Notes under the pieces: generated by a model
Databases searched by the model: none
What the model saw: only the letters and a program-made list of their open reading frames with translations
Told to the model about the DNA's origin: nothing
Source of the DNA: an uncultured Clostridia bacterium
GTDB taxonomy: Bacteria > Bacillota > Clostridia > RUG12999
Reading direction: 5' to 3'
NCBI GenBank assembly: GCA_949739095.1
Contig: CATIYX010000199.1
Coordinates: 1 to 8,726 of the forward strand
DNA length: 8,726 nt
Translations under genes and position numbers: made by a program
Shown here: positions 1 to 8,726 of the stretch, piece by piece
How positions within the stretch are numbered: the first letter of the stretch is position 1
Layout of the letters: each line of letters opens with the position of its first letter

Positions 1-870
1 CGCGCCCATGTCTGTGAGTTGTTTCACTGCCGCTTTCACCGCCGCGTCAACCGCCGCATCTGCGCCTTCAAAATATTCCCGCACCAGCGCAATTTTCATA
101 CCTTTCACATCGCCTTGCAACGCTTTGGTATAATCAGGATAGGCAATATCCAGCGAGGTGGAATCCATTTTGTCATGTCCTGTAATGCGGTTCATGATAT
201 ATGCCACATCTTCTGCACTTTTTGCCAGCGGTCCGATTTGGTCCAGAGAGGACGCGAACGCTACCAGTCCAAACCGGCTGACTGTTCCATAGGTCGGTTT
301 CAGTCCTGTCACGCCACAAAAAGATGCTGGCAATCGAATGGAACCACCTGTATCAGAGCCCAGCGTATAATATGCCATACCGGCCGCCACTGCTGCCGCG
401 CTGCCGCCGCTGCTGCCACCCGGCACTCTGTCTAAATCATAAGGGTTGTGCACCGCACCAAAATAGGAGGTTTCATTGGAGGAACCCATAGCGAATTCGT
501 CCATGTTCAATTTTCCCAGCATCACGCCGTCCTTACTCAGTTGTTCCGCTGCATATGCGCTATAGGGCGGCACAAAATTTCCCAGCATTTTCGACGCACA
601 GGTTGTTCGCACACCTTTGGTGCAAATGTTGTCTTTGATGGCATAGGGAATGCCCGCCAGCGGTTCCAGCGATTCTCCCGCAGCTATCTTTGCGTCTATT
701 TGCTCCGCCTGTTTCAATGCCTCTTCTTCGCAAACAGTGATATATGCATTAATGGAATCATTTTTTGCTTTAATTTGTTGTAATGCTGCTTTGGTCAGTT
801 CTGTGCAACTGACTTCTTTCTTATGTAGTTTGTCAGCCGCTTTTTTTGCAGTAAGCTTTAGTAGCTCCAC
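1..870 (-). CDS. gatA: GatA, Asp/Glu-tRNA amidotransferase subunit A (3' end cut off)
   Basis: Amidase subunit of GatCAB, which releases ammonia from glutamine (or asparagine) and, with GatB, converts Glu-tRNA(Gln) or Asp-tRNA(Asn) to the correct aminoacyl-tRNA in the cytoplasm. The 290 visible residues are the N-terminal part of a protein usually near 485 residues; the frame is open to base 1. The amidase-signature residues are present: Lys79 in AGIPYAIKD, the Ser-rich GGSSGGSAAA loop at 151-160 holding the cis-Ser, and the nucleophile Ser177 in GSDTGGSIR. The start is GTG at 870, giving MELLKLTA, typical of GatA; a second in-frame GTG at 879 lies only 1 nt from the Shine-Dalgarno and is unlikely. 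It follows gatC with a 16-nt gap, so the two are almost surely cotranscribed, and gatB is expected beyond the left edge. Confidence 0.97.
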   Translation of the reverse strand, partial: MELLKLTAKKAADKLHKKEVSCTELTKAALQQIKAKNDSINAYITVCEEEALKQAEQIDAKIAAGESLEPLAGIPYAIKDNICTKGVRTTCASKMLGNFVPPYSAYAAEQLSKDGVMLGKLNMDEFAMGSSNETSYFGAVHNPYDLDRVPGGSSGGSAAAVAAGMAYYTLGSDTGGSIRLPASFCGVTGLKPTYGTVSRFGLVAFASSLDQIGPLAKSAEDVAYIMNRITGHDKMDSTSLDIAYPDYTKALQGDVKGMKIALVREYFEGADAAVDAAVKAAVKQLTDMGA

Positions 871-880
871 GATAGTCACG

Positions 881-888
881 TCCTTTCT
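881..888 (-). promoter_or_regulatory. Ribosome binding site of gatA
   Basis: AGAAAGGA on the minus strand overlaps the gatC stop codon (887-889) and lies 10 nt before the GTG at 870. This spacing supports the GTG at 870 over the in-frame GTG at 879, and the overlap suggests translational coupling of gatC and gatA. Confidence 0.75.
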
Positions 889-1174
889 ATTCTACGATTT
901 TCGGCACTGAGAAACAGCCTGCCTGTTTATGCGGCGCATTTGCAATAATATCCTCGCGTGCATAGGACGGCTGTACCTCGTCCGCACGCAGCACATTTTC
1001 CACCACAATGGAATGTGCCGCCGGTTCCACATGTTCTGTGTCCAATTCGCCCAGCTTGTCTGCAAAAGCGATGATATTTCCCATATCCTGCGTTAACCGC
1101 TGCATTTGATTCTCCGACACATGGAGCCGCGCAAGGCGCGCAACATAATCCACTTCTTTTTCCGTAATTTTCAT
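887..1174 (-). CDS. gatC: GatC, Asp/Glu-tRNA amidotransferase subunit C
   Basis: Small subunit (95 residues, the family's normal length) that wraps around GatA and stabilises the GatA-GatB interface in GatCAB. The sequence shows the family hallmarks: an N-terminal MKITEKEVDYVARLARLHVSE helix (residues 1-21), the MGNIIAFADKLGELDTE segment (31-47) followed by VEPAAHS, and a C-terminal stretch with LRADEVQPSYAREDIIANAP (63-82) and the FSVPKIVE end. The ATG start has a very strong Shine-Dalgarno 7 nt upstream. It lies 62 nt after ligA and 16 nt before gatA. The ligA-gatC-gatA order is common in clostridial genomes. The strong ribosome site after a weakly initiated ligA suggests much higher translation of the amidotransferase genes than of the ligase, which is inference. 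Confidence 0.97.
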   Translation of the reverse strand: MKITEKEVDYVARLARLHVSENQMQRLTQDMGNIIAFADKLGELDTEHVEPAAHSIVVENVLRADEVQPSYAREDIIANAPHKQAGCFSVPKIVE

Positions 1175-1181
1175 GGTTCTT

Positions 1182-1189
1182 CTCCTCCT
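1182..1189 (-). promoter_or_regulatory. Strong ribosome binding site of gatC
   Basis: AGGAGGAG on the minus strand, 7 nt before the gatC ATG; it is the best match to the anti-Shine-Dalgarno consensus in the window along with that of udp. Confidence 0.85.
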
Positions 1190-1202
1190 ATTATATGTTC
1201 AC

Positions 1203-1232
1203 GGCAAGGCGTACCGTTTGGGGTACGCCGCC
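1203..1232. other. Inverted repeat (hairpin) between ligA and gatC
   Basis: A perfect 8-bp inverted repeat, GGCGTACC at 1208-1215 and GGTACGCC at 1222-1229, with a 6-nt loop, extends by three outer G-C pairs (1203-1205 with 1230-1232) past a 2-nt bulge. It sits just after the ligA stop codon. In the direction of the genes no U tract follows, so it is not a standard intrinsic terminator for ligA. On the plus strand the hairpin is followed by TGTTTTATT, which could end antisense transcripts heading into ligA. It could instead act as an mRNA stability or processing element between ligA and gatC. The function is not shown by the sequence. Confidence 0.6.
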
Positions 1233-1236
1233 TGTT

Positions 1237-3234
<1,998 letters not shown>

Positions 3235-3240
3235 CTATCG

Positions 3241-3250
3241 CCCGCCTTAT
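3241..3250 (-). promoter_or_regulatory. Weak ribosome binding site of ligA
   Basis: The 26-nt gap upstream of the GTG start holds AAGGCGGG on the minus strand, about 9-10 nt before the start. It is an imperfect match to AAGGAGG, which together with the GTG start suggests inefficient initiation or dependence on translation from the upstream gene. Confidence 0.45.
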
Positions 3251-3257
3251 CTGAAAT

Positions 3258-4139
3258 TTACTGCACTGGTGCTTTTGTTGGCGACGCCGGTGTTTTCGTT
3301 GCCTGAGACTGCGATGCCGGTGTTTTAGTGGATTCCGGCGTTTGGGTCGGTGTTGTGGTTGCAGTCGCTCTCGGCGTTGCCGTGGGGATTACCTGTGGAA
3401 TCACATCTACCGCCACCTTCACTTCATCCATCAGCGCCTTCGCCTCAGACTGTACCGCTGTTACCATTTTATTATTTTGATATACCTGTACCACCAAATA
3501 TACATTGACGACAGCAAGTACCAAAATGCAGATTGTGAATGCCGCAATCATATTGGACACTTTTTTGGACAGCGTGTGAAACACCTTGTTACGCAGTTCC
3601 ACTTCTTTGTCCACCGTCCGCGTCAAATTCTCCCGTAGCCGCAGATCAATACTTCGTCCCGTCATATCATATAGGAAAAATCCTTTCATACGCCGCCATT
3701 TTTCCTTGTCGCCGATATATATCCGCTCCACATTGGCAACAGGATCAAACATAAACAAAATATTGTCCGGTTCATTAAAGAACCCCGTCTGAATCAAAAT
3801 ATCCTGTTCTGTAGGATGTACGTCAGGATGGGTGCTATAGCTCCCCAGAATCGCCAGATGGGGATATAGCATTTCCCGTTCCTGTTTGATGCGCTCCCAG
3901 GAATCCGTCGTAAACGATGGCGCTTCTACGCCGTCTCCGCCGGTATAGACCGCTTCCAGCAACGCTGAAATAAAAATGTCACCGTCTTTTTTCTCTCCCA
4001 GCAACACGCCGCGCGCACCGTTTGATGCACCGCCTTTCCCAAATTTTAGAATCTTTAAATACGCTGCATATTCAATATATACCTTCTTCTCATCTTGCTG
4101 TCCAATCAAAATCGTCTGTTTGTTATCCATTTCAGCCAT
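3258..4139 (-). CDS. Membrane-anchored MPN/JAB-like protein, probably catalytically dead
   Basis: I do not recognise a named gene. The 293-residue protein has three parts. Residues 18-142 resemble an MPN (JAB1/Mov34/PAD-1) fold: YIEYAAYLKIL, the strand motif GARGVLLGE (41-49) and AILGSYSTHPDVHPTEQD (96-113), which lines up with the JAMM zinc motif. Against the usual E...GWYHSHP...S..D pattern, the Glu position is Gly41 and the first zinc His is Ser102; only His104 and Asp113 remain, so a metal protease activity is unlikely. A single membrane helix spans about 195-219, preceded by Lys/Arg-rich sequence, which predicts the MPN domain inside the cell and the C-terminus outside. Residues 251-293 are a Thr/Pro/Ala-rich tail, like an extended wall-spanning linker, and include a 10-residue tandem repeat. 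The start is ATG at 4139; an ATG three codons later is less well spaced. It lies 5 nt after udp, suggesting translational coupling. The fold call is from motif reading; function is unknown. Confidence 0.75.
   Translation of the reverse strand: MAEMDNKQTILIGQQDEKKVYIEYAAYLKILKFGKGGASNGARGVLLGEKKDGDIFISALLEAVYTGGDGVEAPSFTTDSWERIKQEREMLYPHLAILGSYSTHPDVHPTEQDILIQTGFFNEPDNILFMFDPVANVERIYIGDKEKWRRMKGFFLYDMTGRSIDLRLRENLTRTVDKEVELRNKVFHTLSKKVSNMIAAFTICILVLAVVNVYLVVQVYQNNKMVTAVQSEAKALMDEVKVAVDVIPQVIPTATPRATATTTPTQTPESTKTPASQSQATKTPASPTKAPVQ
3270..3329 (-). repeat. 30-bp tandem repeat, two copies, in the Thr/Pro tail
   Basis: Two adjacent 30-bp units (3300-3329, then 3270-3299 in reading order) encode TKTPASQSQA and TKTPASPTKA. 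By eye they match at 22 of 30 bases. This in-frame repeat suggests that the exposed tail grew by unit duplication and that its length may vary between strains. Confidence 0.8.
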
Positions 4140-4144
4140 TGCTT

Positions 4145-4924
4145 TTATCCTTCCTTTCCGCTTTTTCTTTCGCGAATTAACAGTCGCATTGCTTCGACCG
4201 CTACTTTGATAGCACGTTCTGTATCATAAACAATCGTGTCGTCCAGTCCGCTATCCCGCCGAATTTGATTGCCCATCACGCTCAGCACCGCGCCTACGCG
4301 CACGCCAAGTGTGGCGCCTACGACGAACAGCGCCGCCGTTTCCATTTCTGAGGCAAGCGTTCCGCCCATGACCCACGCCCTACGTTTGTTTTCCAGCTCA
4401 TATCCTACCGGTTTCCCAGCACCTTCATGTTCTCCATAAAAGGAATCCTTGCTTTCCACCACACCCGTATGACAGCGGTATCCTTTTTGCTTTGTTGCCT
4501 GCACCAGAGCATTTATAATTTCCAAATTGGCTACAGCCGGAAACTCAATAGGCATATATTCTTTCGTGGTACCCTCCATACGAATAGAACCGGTCGGCAC
4601 CACTAAATCTCCGCCCAGAACCTCCATATGGTATCCACCGCAGGTGCCGACACGAATGAATGTATCCGCTCCGGTATGTACCAATTCCTCCAATGCAATT
4701 GCTGCTGAGGGTCCACCAATACCTGTGGAAGTCACCGCCACAATTTCACCCTCCAGTTTGCCGCGCCATGTCGTATATTCCCGATTCTGCGCCACTTTTT
4801 CTGGCTGTTGCAAATACCTTGCAATTGCCTCACAGCGACCTGGATCACCTGGCAGAATCACATATTTCCCAATATCCCCCTGCTTCACACGAATATGATA
4901 TTCACTGCCTTGGTTATAAATCAC
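4145..4924 (-). CDS. udp: Uridine phosphorylase (nucleoside phosphorylase family)
   Basis: Cleaves uridine, or a related nucleoside, with phosphate to the free base and ribose-1-phosphate in pyrimidine salvage; a cytosolic oligomer by family. The 259 residues match the NP-I/Udp family in length and motifs: VILPGDPGR (22-30) with the phosphate-binding Gly26 and Arg30, REYTTWRG (48-55), STGIGGPS (66-73), FIRVGTCGG (89-97) with Arg91 and Thr94, and ASEMETAAL (191-199) holding the ribose-binding Met194 and Glu195. The base-recognition loop reads FYGEHEGAG (162-170): the Gln that contacts uracil in Escherichia coli Udp (Gln166) appears as Glu165, and its partner Arg168 has no counterpart, so the exact base preference is uncertain. 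The start is GTG at 4924, set by a strong Shine-Dalgarno 7 nt upstream. It begins 21 nt after the ABC exporter gene and ends 5 nt before the MPN-like gene. Confidence 0.9.
   Translation of the reverse strand: MIYNQGSEYHIRVKQGDIGKYVILPGDPGRCEAIARYLQQPEKVAQNREYTTWRGKLEGEIVAVTSTGIGGPSAAIALEELVHTGADTFIRVGTCGGYHMEVLGGDLVVPTGSIRMEGTTKEYMPIEFPAVANLEIINALVQATKQKGYRCHTGVVESKDSFYGEHEGAGKPVGYELENKRRAWVMGGTLASEMETAALFVVGATLGVRVGAVLSVMGNQIRRDSGLDDTIVYDTERAIKVAVEAMRLLIRERKSGKEG
4148..4156 (-). promoter_or_regulatory. Ribosome binding site of the MPN-like gene, inside the udp end
   Basis: AAGGAAGGA lies in the last codons of udp and 8 nt before the ATG at 4139. Because it is buried in the upstream coding sequence, translation of the two genes is probably coupled. 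Confidence 0.75.
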
Positions 4925-4931
4925 AGGCGTT

Positions 4932-4939
4932 CCCTCCTC
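4932..4939 (-). promoter_or_regulatory. Strong ribosome binding site of udp
   Basis: GAGGAGGG on the minus strand lies 7 nt before GTG 4924 and decides this GTG as the start. An ATG just before it is out of frame and runs into a TGA overlapping the GTG. Confidence 0.85.
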
Positions 4940-4945
4940 ATTTTT

Positions 4946-6673
4946 TTATTCTATCGTTTGACTGACCTGATACAAATTTGCATAAATACCGTCATGTTCC
5001 AAAAGCTGACGGTGTGTGCCCCGTTCCGCAATACCTTCATCTGTTAAAACAACTATTTCATCTGCATTCTGAACCGTTGACAATCGGTGTGCTACCACAA
5101 TGGTCGTACGGTCGCGGCTGAGGTCCTCCAGCGCCTTTTGAATCATGATTTCCGTCACATTGTCCAGCGCAGAGGTCGCTTCGTCCAAAATCAGAATAGG
5201 TGGATTTTTCAGGAACACCCGCGCAATGGAAACACGTTGTTTTTGCCCACCGGATAGTTTGATACCCCGTTCTCCAATATAGGTATCATAACCATTTTCC
5301 AAACTCATGATAAATTCATGCAAATTCGCTTTTTTCGCCGCTTCCACAACTTCTTCTTTTGTCACCTCATGCCCGTCCTGCCAGCCGCCATAGGCAATGT
5401 TGTCATAAATGGTTCCTGTGAATAAAAACACATCCTGTTGCACGATACCAATATGCCCACGCAAGGAATCCAGTGTAATATCCCTGATATCCATTCCATC
5501 AATGGTAATTTTGCCGCTGTCGATTTGATAGAACCGCGGAATCAGGTGACACAGCGTTGTTTTTCCGCCGCCGCTTGGTCCCACCAGCGCCACAGTGGTT
5601 CCTTTTTTGATTTCCAGTTCAATACCGCTGAGCACTTCGGAGCCGTCCTCATAAGTGAAACTGACATCTTCAAAACGGATATTACCTTCCACTTGTTCCA
5701 ACGGACGCGCCGTTTCTCTGTCCTGTTCCTCTTCAACCTCCATCAATTCCTGAAACCGTTTGAAGCCCGTCATACCGGACTGGTATTGTTCTATAAACTG
5801 TACCAGCTTACGAATCGGAACTAAAAACACATTGACATACAATAAGTATGCCACAAATTCGCCCGCATTAATCCAGCCATAGTAGGTGAAAATACCGCCT
5901 GCAATCAGCACCACCACATTCAGCAGGTCAATGATAAAGTTCATACCGGAAAAAAATTCCCCCATCACCTTATAGGAAAATTCCCGCGCTTTACAAAATG
6001 CTTTGTTATTTTTATTAAATTTTTTCAGTTCCTGCTCGGTATTCACAAATGCTTTGGTCACTCGCACGCCCGCAATGCTGTTTTCCAGTGTTGCGTTGAC
6101 CTCTGCTACCTCCACGCGCGTTTTAGTGAACGCTTCGTTCATGCGCATCCGTTTTTTTATGGCAAACCAAACCAATACCGGCAAAAAGGCAAATATGATA
6201 ATCGTCAGCCAAAGATTCATGTTCGCCATTAAAATAAACGAGCCAACCAGCGTTAATATCGACAGAAACAAATCCTCCGGTCCGTGATGTGCCAATTCTG
6301 ACACGTCCATCAAATCATTAATCATGCGTGACATGATAACGCCCGTTTTGTGATTGTCAAAATACGTAAACGGCAGTCGCTGCAAATGTTTGAACACTTT
6401 TTCGCGCATATCCGCCTGCATTCTCACGCCCACTACATGCCCATAGTATTGCATACAATAGTTCAAAACTGCTTTTACAATATAAATACTAAGCAACACT
6501 ATCGCCCAAACCAGCAGTAATTGCATTTGACGGTTCGGAATATAAATATTAATCATGTTTCGTGTAATCACCGGATAAAACAATTCGCTGATGGATACAA
6601 TTATCGCACAGCACATGTCAAAAATAAACAGGTTTTTATGCGGCTTATAATAGCTAATAAACGCCTTCCACAA
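4946..6673 (-). CDS. ABC exporter, fused permease and ATPase (half transporter)
   Basis: A 575-residue half transporter of the multidrug/lipid exporter type (MsbA/BmrA-like), expected to work as a dimer in the cytoplasmic membrane. The N-terminal half has six predicted membrane helices (about 16-38, 52-72, 133-150, 155-172, 245-267 and 272-292). The ATPase half (about 332-575) is complete: Walker A GPSGGGKT (365-372), Q-loop VQQD (411-414), signature LSGGQ (473-477), Walker B LILD with catalytic Glu498, D-loop SALD (501-504) and H-loop His529 in AHRLS. All catalytic residues are intact, so a homodimer would be competent; no partner half transporter is adjacent here. The start is TTG at 6673: a stop codon lies two codons upstream, and the next ATG (residue 20) would cut into the first helix. 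The substrate cannot be read from the sequence. Confidence 0.95.
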   Translation of the reverse strand: MWKAFISYYKPHKNLFIFDMCCAIIVSISELFYPVITRNMINIYIPNRQMQLLLVWAIVLLSIYIVKAVLNYCMQYYGHVVGVRMQADMREKVFKHLQRLPFTYFDNHKTGVIMSRMINDLMDVSELAHHGPEDLFLSILTLVGSFILMANMNLWLTIIIFAFLPVLVWFAIKKRMRMNEAFTKTRVEVAEVNATLENSIAGVRVTKAFVNTEQELKKFNKNNKAFCKAREFSYKVMGEFFSGMNFIIDLLNVVVLIAGGIFTYYGWINAGEFVAYLLYVNVFLVPIRKLVQFIEQYQSGMTGFKRFQELMEVEEEQDRETARPLEQVEGNIRFEDVSFTYEDGSEVLSGIELEIKKGTTVALVGPSGGGKTTLCHLIPRFYQIDSGKITIDGMDIRDITLDSLRGHIGIVQQDVFLFTGTIYDNIAYGGWQDGHEVTKEEVVEAAKKANLHEFIMSLENGYDTYIGERGIKLSGGQKQRVSIARVFLKNPPILILDEATSALDNVTEIMIQKALEDLSRDRTTIVVAHRLSTVQNADEIVVLTDEGIAERGTHRQLLEHDGIYANLYQVSQTIE

Positions 6674-6683
6674 AATCTATCAT

Positions 6684-6690
6684 TCCCTTT
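6684..6690 (-). promoter_or_regulatory. Ribosome binding site that fits the TTG start of the exporter
   Basis: AAAGGGA on the minus strand lies 10 nt before TTG 6673. An ATG at the edge of this site (minus strand, near 6682) is in another frame and opens no recognisable protein, so the TTG is preferred. Confidence 0.6.
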
Positions 6691-6706
6691 TTTCTTTTTT
6701 TCCATA

Positions 6707-6732
6707 ACAGGCACAGCAAATTTCGCACCTGT
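6707..6732. repeat. Imperfect palindrome, REP-like
   Basis: On the minus strand ACAGGU (6732-6727) can pair with GCCUGU (6712-6707) around a core containing the self-complementary AAATTT (6718-6723). The arm is preceded by GGG, and the overall look, a GGGACAGG head with an imperfect palindrome between genes, is similar to REP-type dispersed palindromes. Only one copy is seen in this window, so the repeat status is inference. Confidence 0.35.
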
Positions 6733-6840
6733 CCCCATTTCAAACAGAAAGAGGCGGCGAATGCCATGCGACAAGGCAGCCTCCAAAGGTTCCGCCAAAT
6801 TCCGTATGTTTCACCGCCTATATTTTTTATCAGTTCATTC

Positions 6841-7536
6841 CTATTCACGCCACTTTGATACGATTGTGTCATCTTCAATAATAGCTTGAAAAAGCTGTTT
6901 TGAAGCTTCTGCACGTTTTGCCATGATTTCTTTCTTCTGCATATTCTGCGGAATGACACGCAACCCCAGATAGAGATCCGGTCCCTGATAGCCGCCTTCT
7001 ATTACAAAAGGCGTATTTGTAATCTTCACCAACAGCGGCTGGCTACCGTCCTCACTATATTTCAGTAGTTCCGGCGCAATATTCGCCCGCTGTACATAGT
7101 CCGTCAAATCTTGAAACACATCCATGTTAATATACCGCTGCATGGTGGTCTCATCCACCAAAATCAACGTGCTGTCCCCGCCGACAAACTCTAAATCTGC
7201 TTTGGTCATTGCAGCAAGCGCCATCTGCGCGTCCAGCGATTCATTATATATCAGCGTTTGGAAGGATACGACCTGTTTACCGTCTTCATTAAGATCCGGT
7301 GTTTTTTCCGCCGCATAGGCTTCCATGTCCGGTATCCATTCCTCGTCAAATAGCCCTCCGCCAATATGCATGATCAAAATATCAGGATTCACCCTTGTGA
7401 CAATGCTCAACACGGTTCCGATAATCAGCGCCGCTGCAATCACACCTACAATGGTATGTACCCGATAGTAAAACCAATAATTGCGCCAAAACTCTTTGTC
7501 TGTTATTTTATAATATTTGGAGAAATCCTTATCCAT
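6841..7536 (-). CDS. Unrecognised membrane-anchored protein with extracellular domain
   Basis: I do not recognise this 231-residue protein. It has a short, aromatic and Lys/Arg-rich cytoplasmic N-terminus (1-26, with FWRNYWFYYR), one hydrophobic helix at about 27-47, and a long polar domain (48-231) predicted to lie outside the membrane. There is no lipobox Cys, so the helix looks like an uncleaved anchor. The segment MALAAMTKADLEFVGGDSTLILVDETTMQRY followed by FQDLTDYV (about 105-148) faintly recalls one lobe of an extracellular solute-binding protein, in which a strand ending in VDE is followed by a helix and FxDLT; this is inference only. The ATG start has AAAGGAG 9 nt upstream. It lies 38 nt after lysS and 167 nt before the ABC exporter, so it might assist that transporter, but it is too short for a full solute-binding protein and exporters do not normally need one. 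Confidence 0.85.
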   Translation of the reverse strand: MDKDFSKYYKITDKEFWRNYWFYYRVHTIVGVIAAALIIGTVLSIVTRVNPDILIMHIGGGLFDEEWIPDMEAYAAEKTPDLNEDGKQVVSFQTLIYNESLDAQMALAAMTKADLEFVGGDSTLILVDETTMQRYINMDVFQDLTDYVQRANIAPELLKYSEDGSQPLLVKITNTPFVIEGGYQGPDLYLGLRVIPQNMQKKEIMAKRAEASKQLFQAIIEDDTIVSKWRE

Positions 7537-7545
7537 ACTTATCGG

Positions 7546-7552
7546 CTCCTTT
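7546..7552 (-). promoter_or_regulatory. Ribosome binding site of the 231-residue membrane protein
   Basis: AAAGGAG on the minus strand lies 9 nt before the ATG at 7536, in the 38-nt gap after lysS. No terminator is seen in that gap, which supports cotranscription with lysS. Confidence 0.75.
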
Positions 7553-7574
7553 TAGCGCGCTATCAACCGTTTTT

Positions 7575-8726
<1,152 letters not shown>

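Larger units (their letters stand above)
6674..6840 (-). other. 167-nt non-coding gap with possible structured RNA
   Basis: This is the longest gap in the window. Read on the minus strand it can form a 9-bp stem between GGCGGUGAA (6818-6810) and UUCGCCGCC (6761-6753), enclosing 48 nt that contain a smaller UGCC/GGCA hairpin. One pair of the long stem is G-U on the minus strand but would be C-A on the plus strand, so it favours the RNA made in the direction of the genes. Further on, two mutually exclusive hairpins share the ACAG at 6732-6729, and an A-rich tract (6704-6690) precedes the exporter's ribosome site. It could be the exporter's 5' leader or a dispersed repeat. It matches no riboswitch class I can name and I see no convincing promoter. 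Confidence 0.4.

Noticed and set aside
1190..1195. TATAAT on the minus strand just before gatC, a perfect -10 box
   Set aside because: It touches the Shine-Dalgarno, so transcription from it would start inside the ribosome site and lose it, and no -35-like hexamer lies 16-18 nt upstream.
3258..4139. Active JAMM deubiquitinase-like protease
   Set aside because: The Glu and the first zinc His of the motif are missing, so the sequence supports only an MPN-like fold, not the activity.
6601..6798. Minus-strand frame through the 167-nt gap, read from a TTG near 6798
   Set aside because: No Shine-Dalgarno at the TTG, more than a third of it overlaps the exporter in another frame, and the product has no recognisable features; the gap is better treated as non-coding.
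6654..6959. Minus-strand frame of 101 codons across the end of the 231-residue protein gene and the gap
   Set aside because: Over a third overlaps a better-supported gene in another frame and the Trp/Cys/Arg-rich translation looks like a shadow.
7553..7562. Perfect 10-nt palindrome TAGCGCGCTA between lysS and the next gene
   Set aside because: With no loop it can form at most a very short hairpin, and no U tract follows; too small to be called a terminator or operator.

Overview
The window carries eight genes, all read from the minus strand, so the biological order runs right to left: lysS (5' end cut by the right edge) > small membrane protein > ABC exporter > udp (uridine phosphorylase) > membrane-anchored MPN/JAB-like protein > ligA > gatC > gatA (3' end cut by the left edge). 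Gaps between genes are 5 to 62 nt except one of 167 nt (6674-6840). I see no GC hairpin followed by a U tract on the coding strand, so one long transcription unit, or two split in the 167-nt gap, is the simplest reading.

Organism: NAD+-dependent DNA ligase, the GatCAB amidotransferase, class II LysRS, purine-rich Shine-Dalgarno sites and frequent GTG/TTG starts point to a low-to-moderate GC Bacillota, most likely a clostridial anaerobe. This is inference from gene content and protein style; no rRNA or other marker is present to place it more closely.

Region by region: 1-1174 is gatA/gatC, part of the machine that makes Gln-tRNA(Gln) or Asn-tRNA(Asn) by transamidation; 1237-3231 is ligA; 3258-4139 is a protein with an MPN fold signature that lacks key zinc/catalytic residues of JAMM proteases, followed by one membrane helix and a Thr/Pro-rich tail; 4145-4924 is a pyrimidine salvage phosphorylase; 4946-6673 is a complete half-size ABC exporter; 6674-6840 is non-coding with plausible strand-specific RNA folding and a REP-like palindrome; 6841-7536 is an unrecognised membrane-anchored protein; 7575-8726 is lysS.

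Most of the window is housekeeping (translation, replication/repair, nucleoside salvage). The points worth a second look are the degenerate MPN membrane protein, the structured 167-nt gap before the exporter, the unrecognised membrane protein beside that exporter, and a changed base-recognition motif in the uridine phosphorylase. I do not see a clear new multi-gene system, CRISPR array, tRNA, rRNA, transposase or prophage gene.
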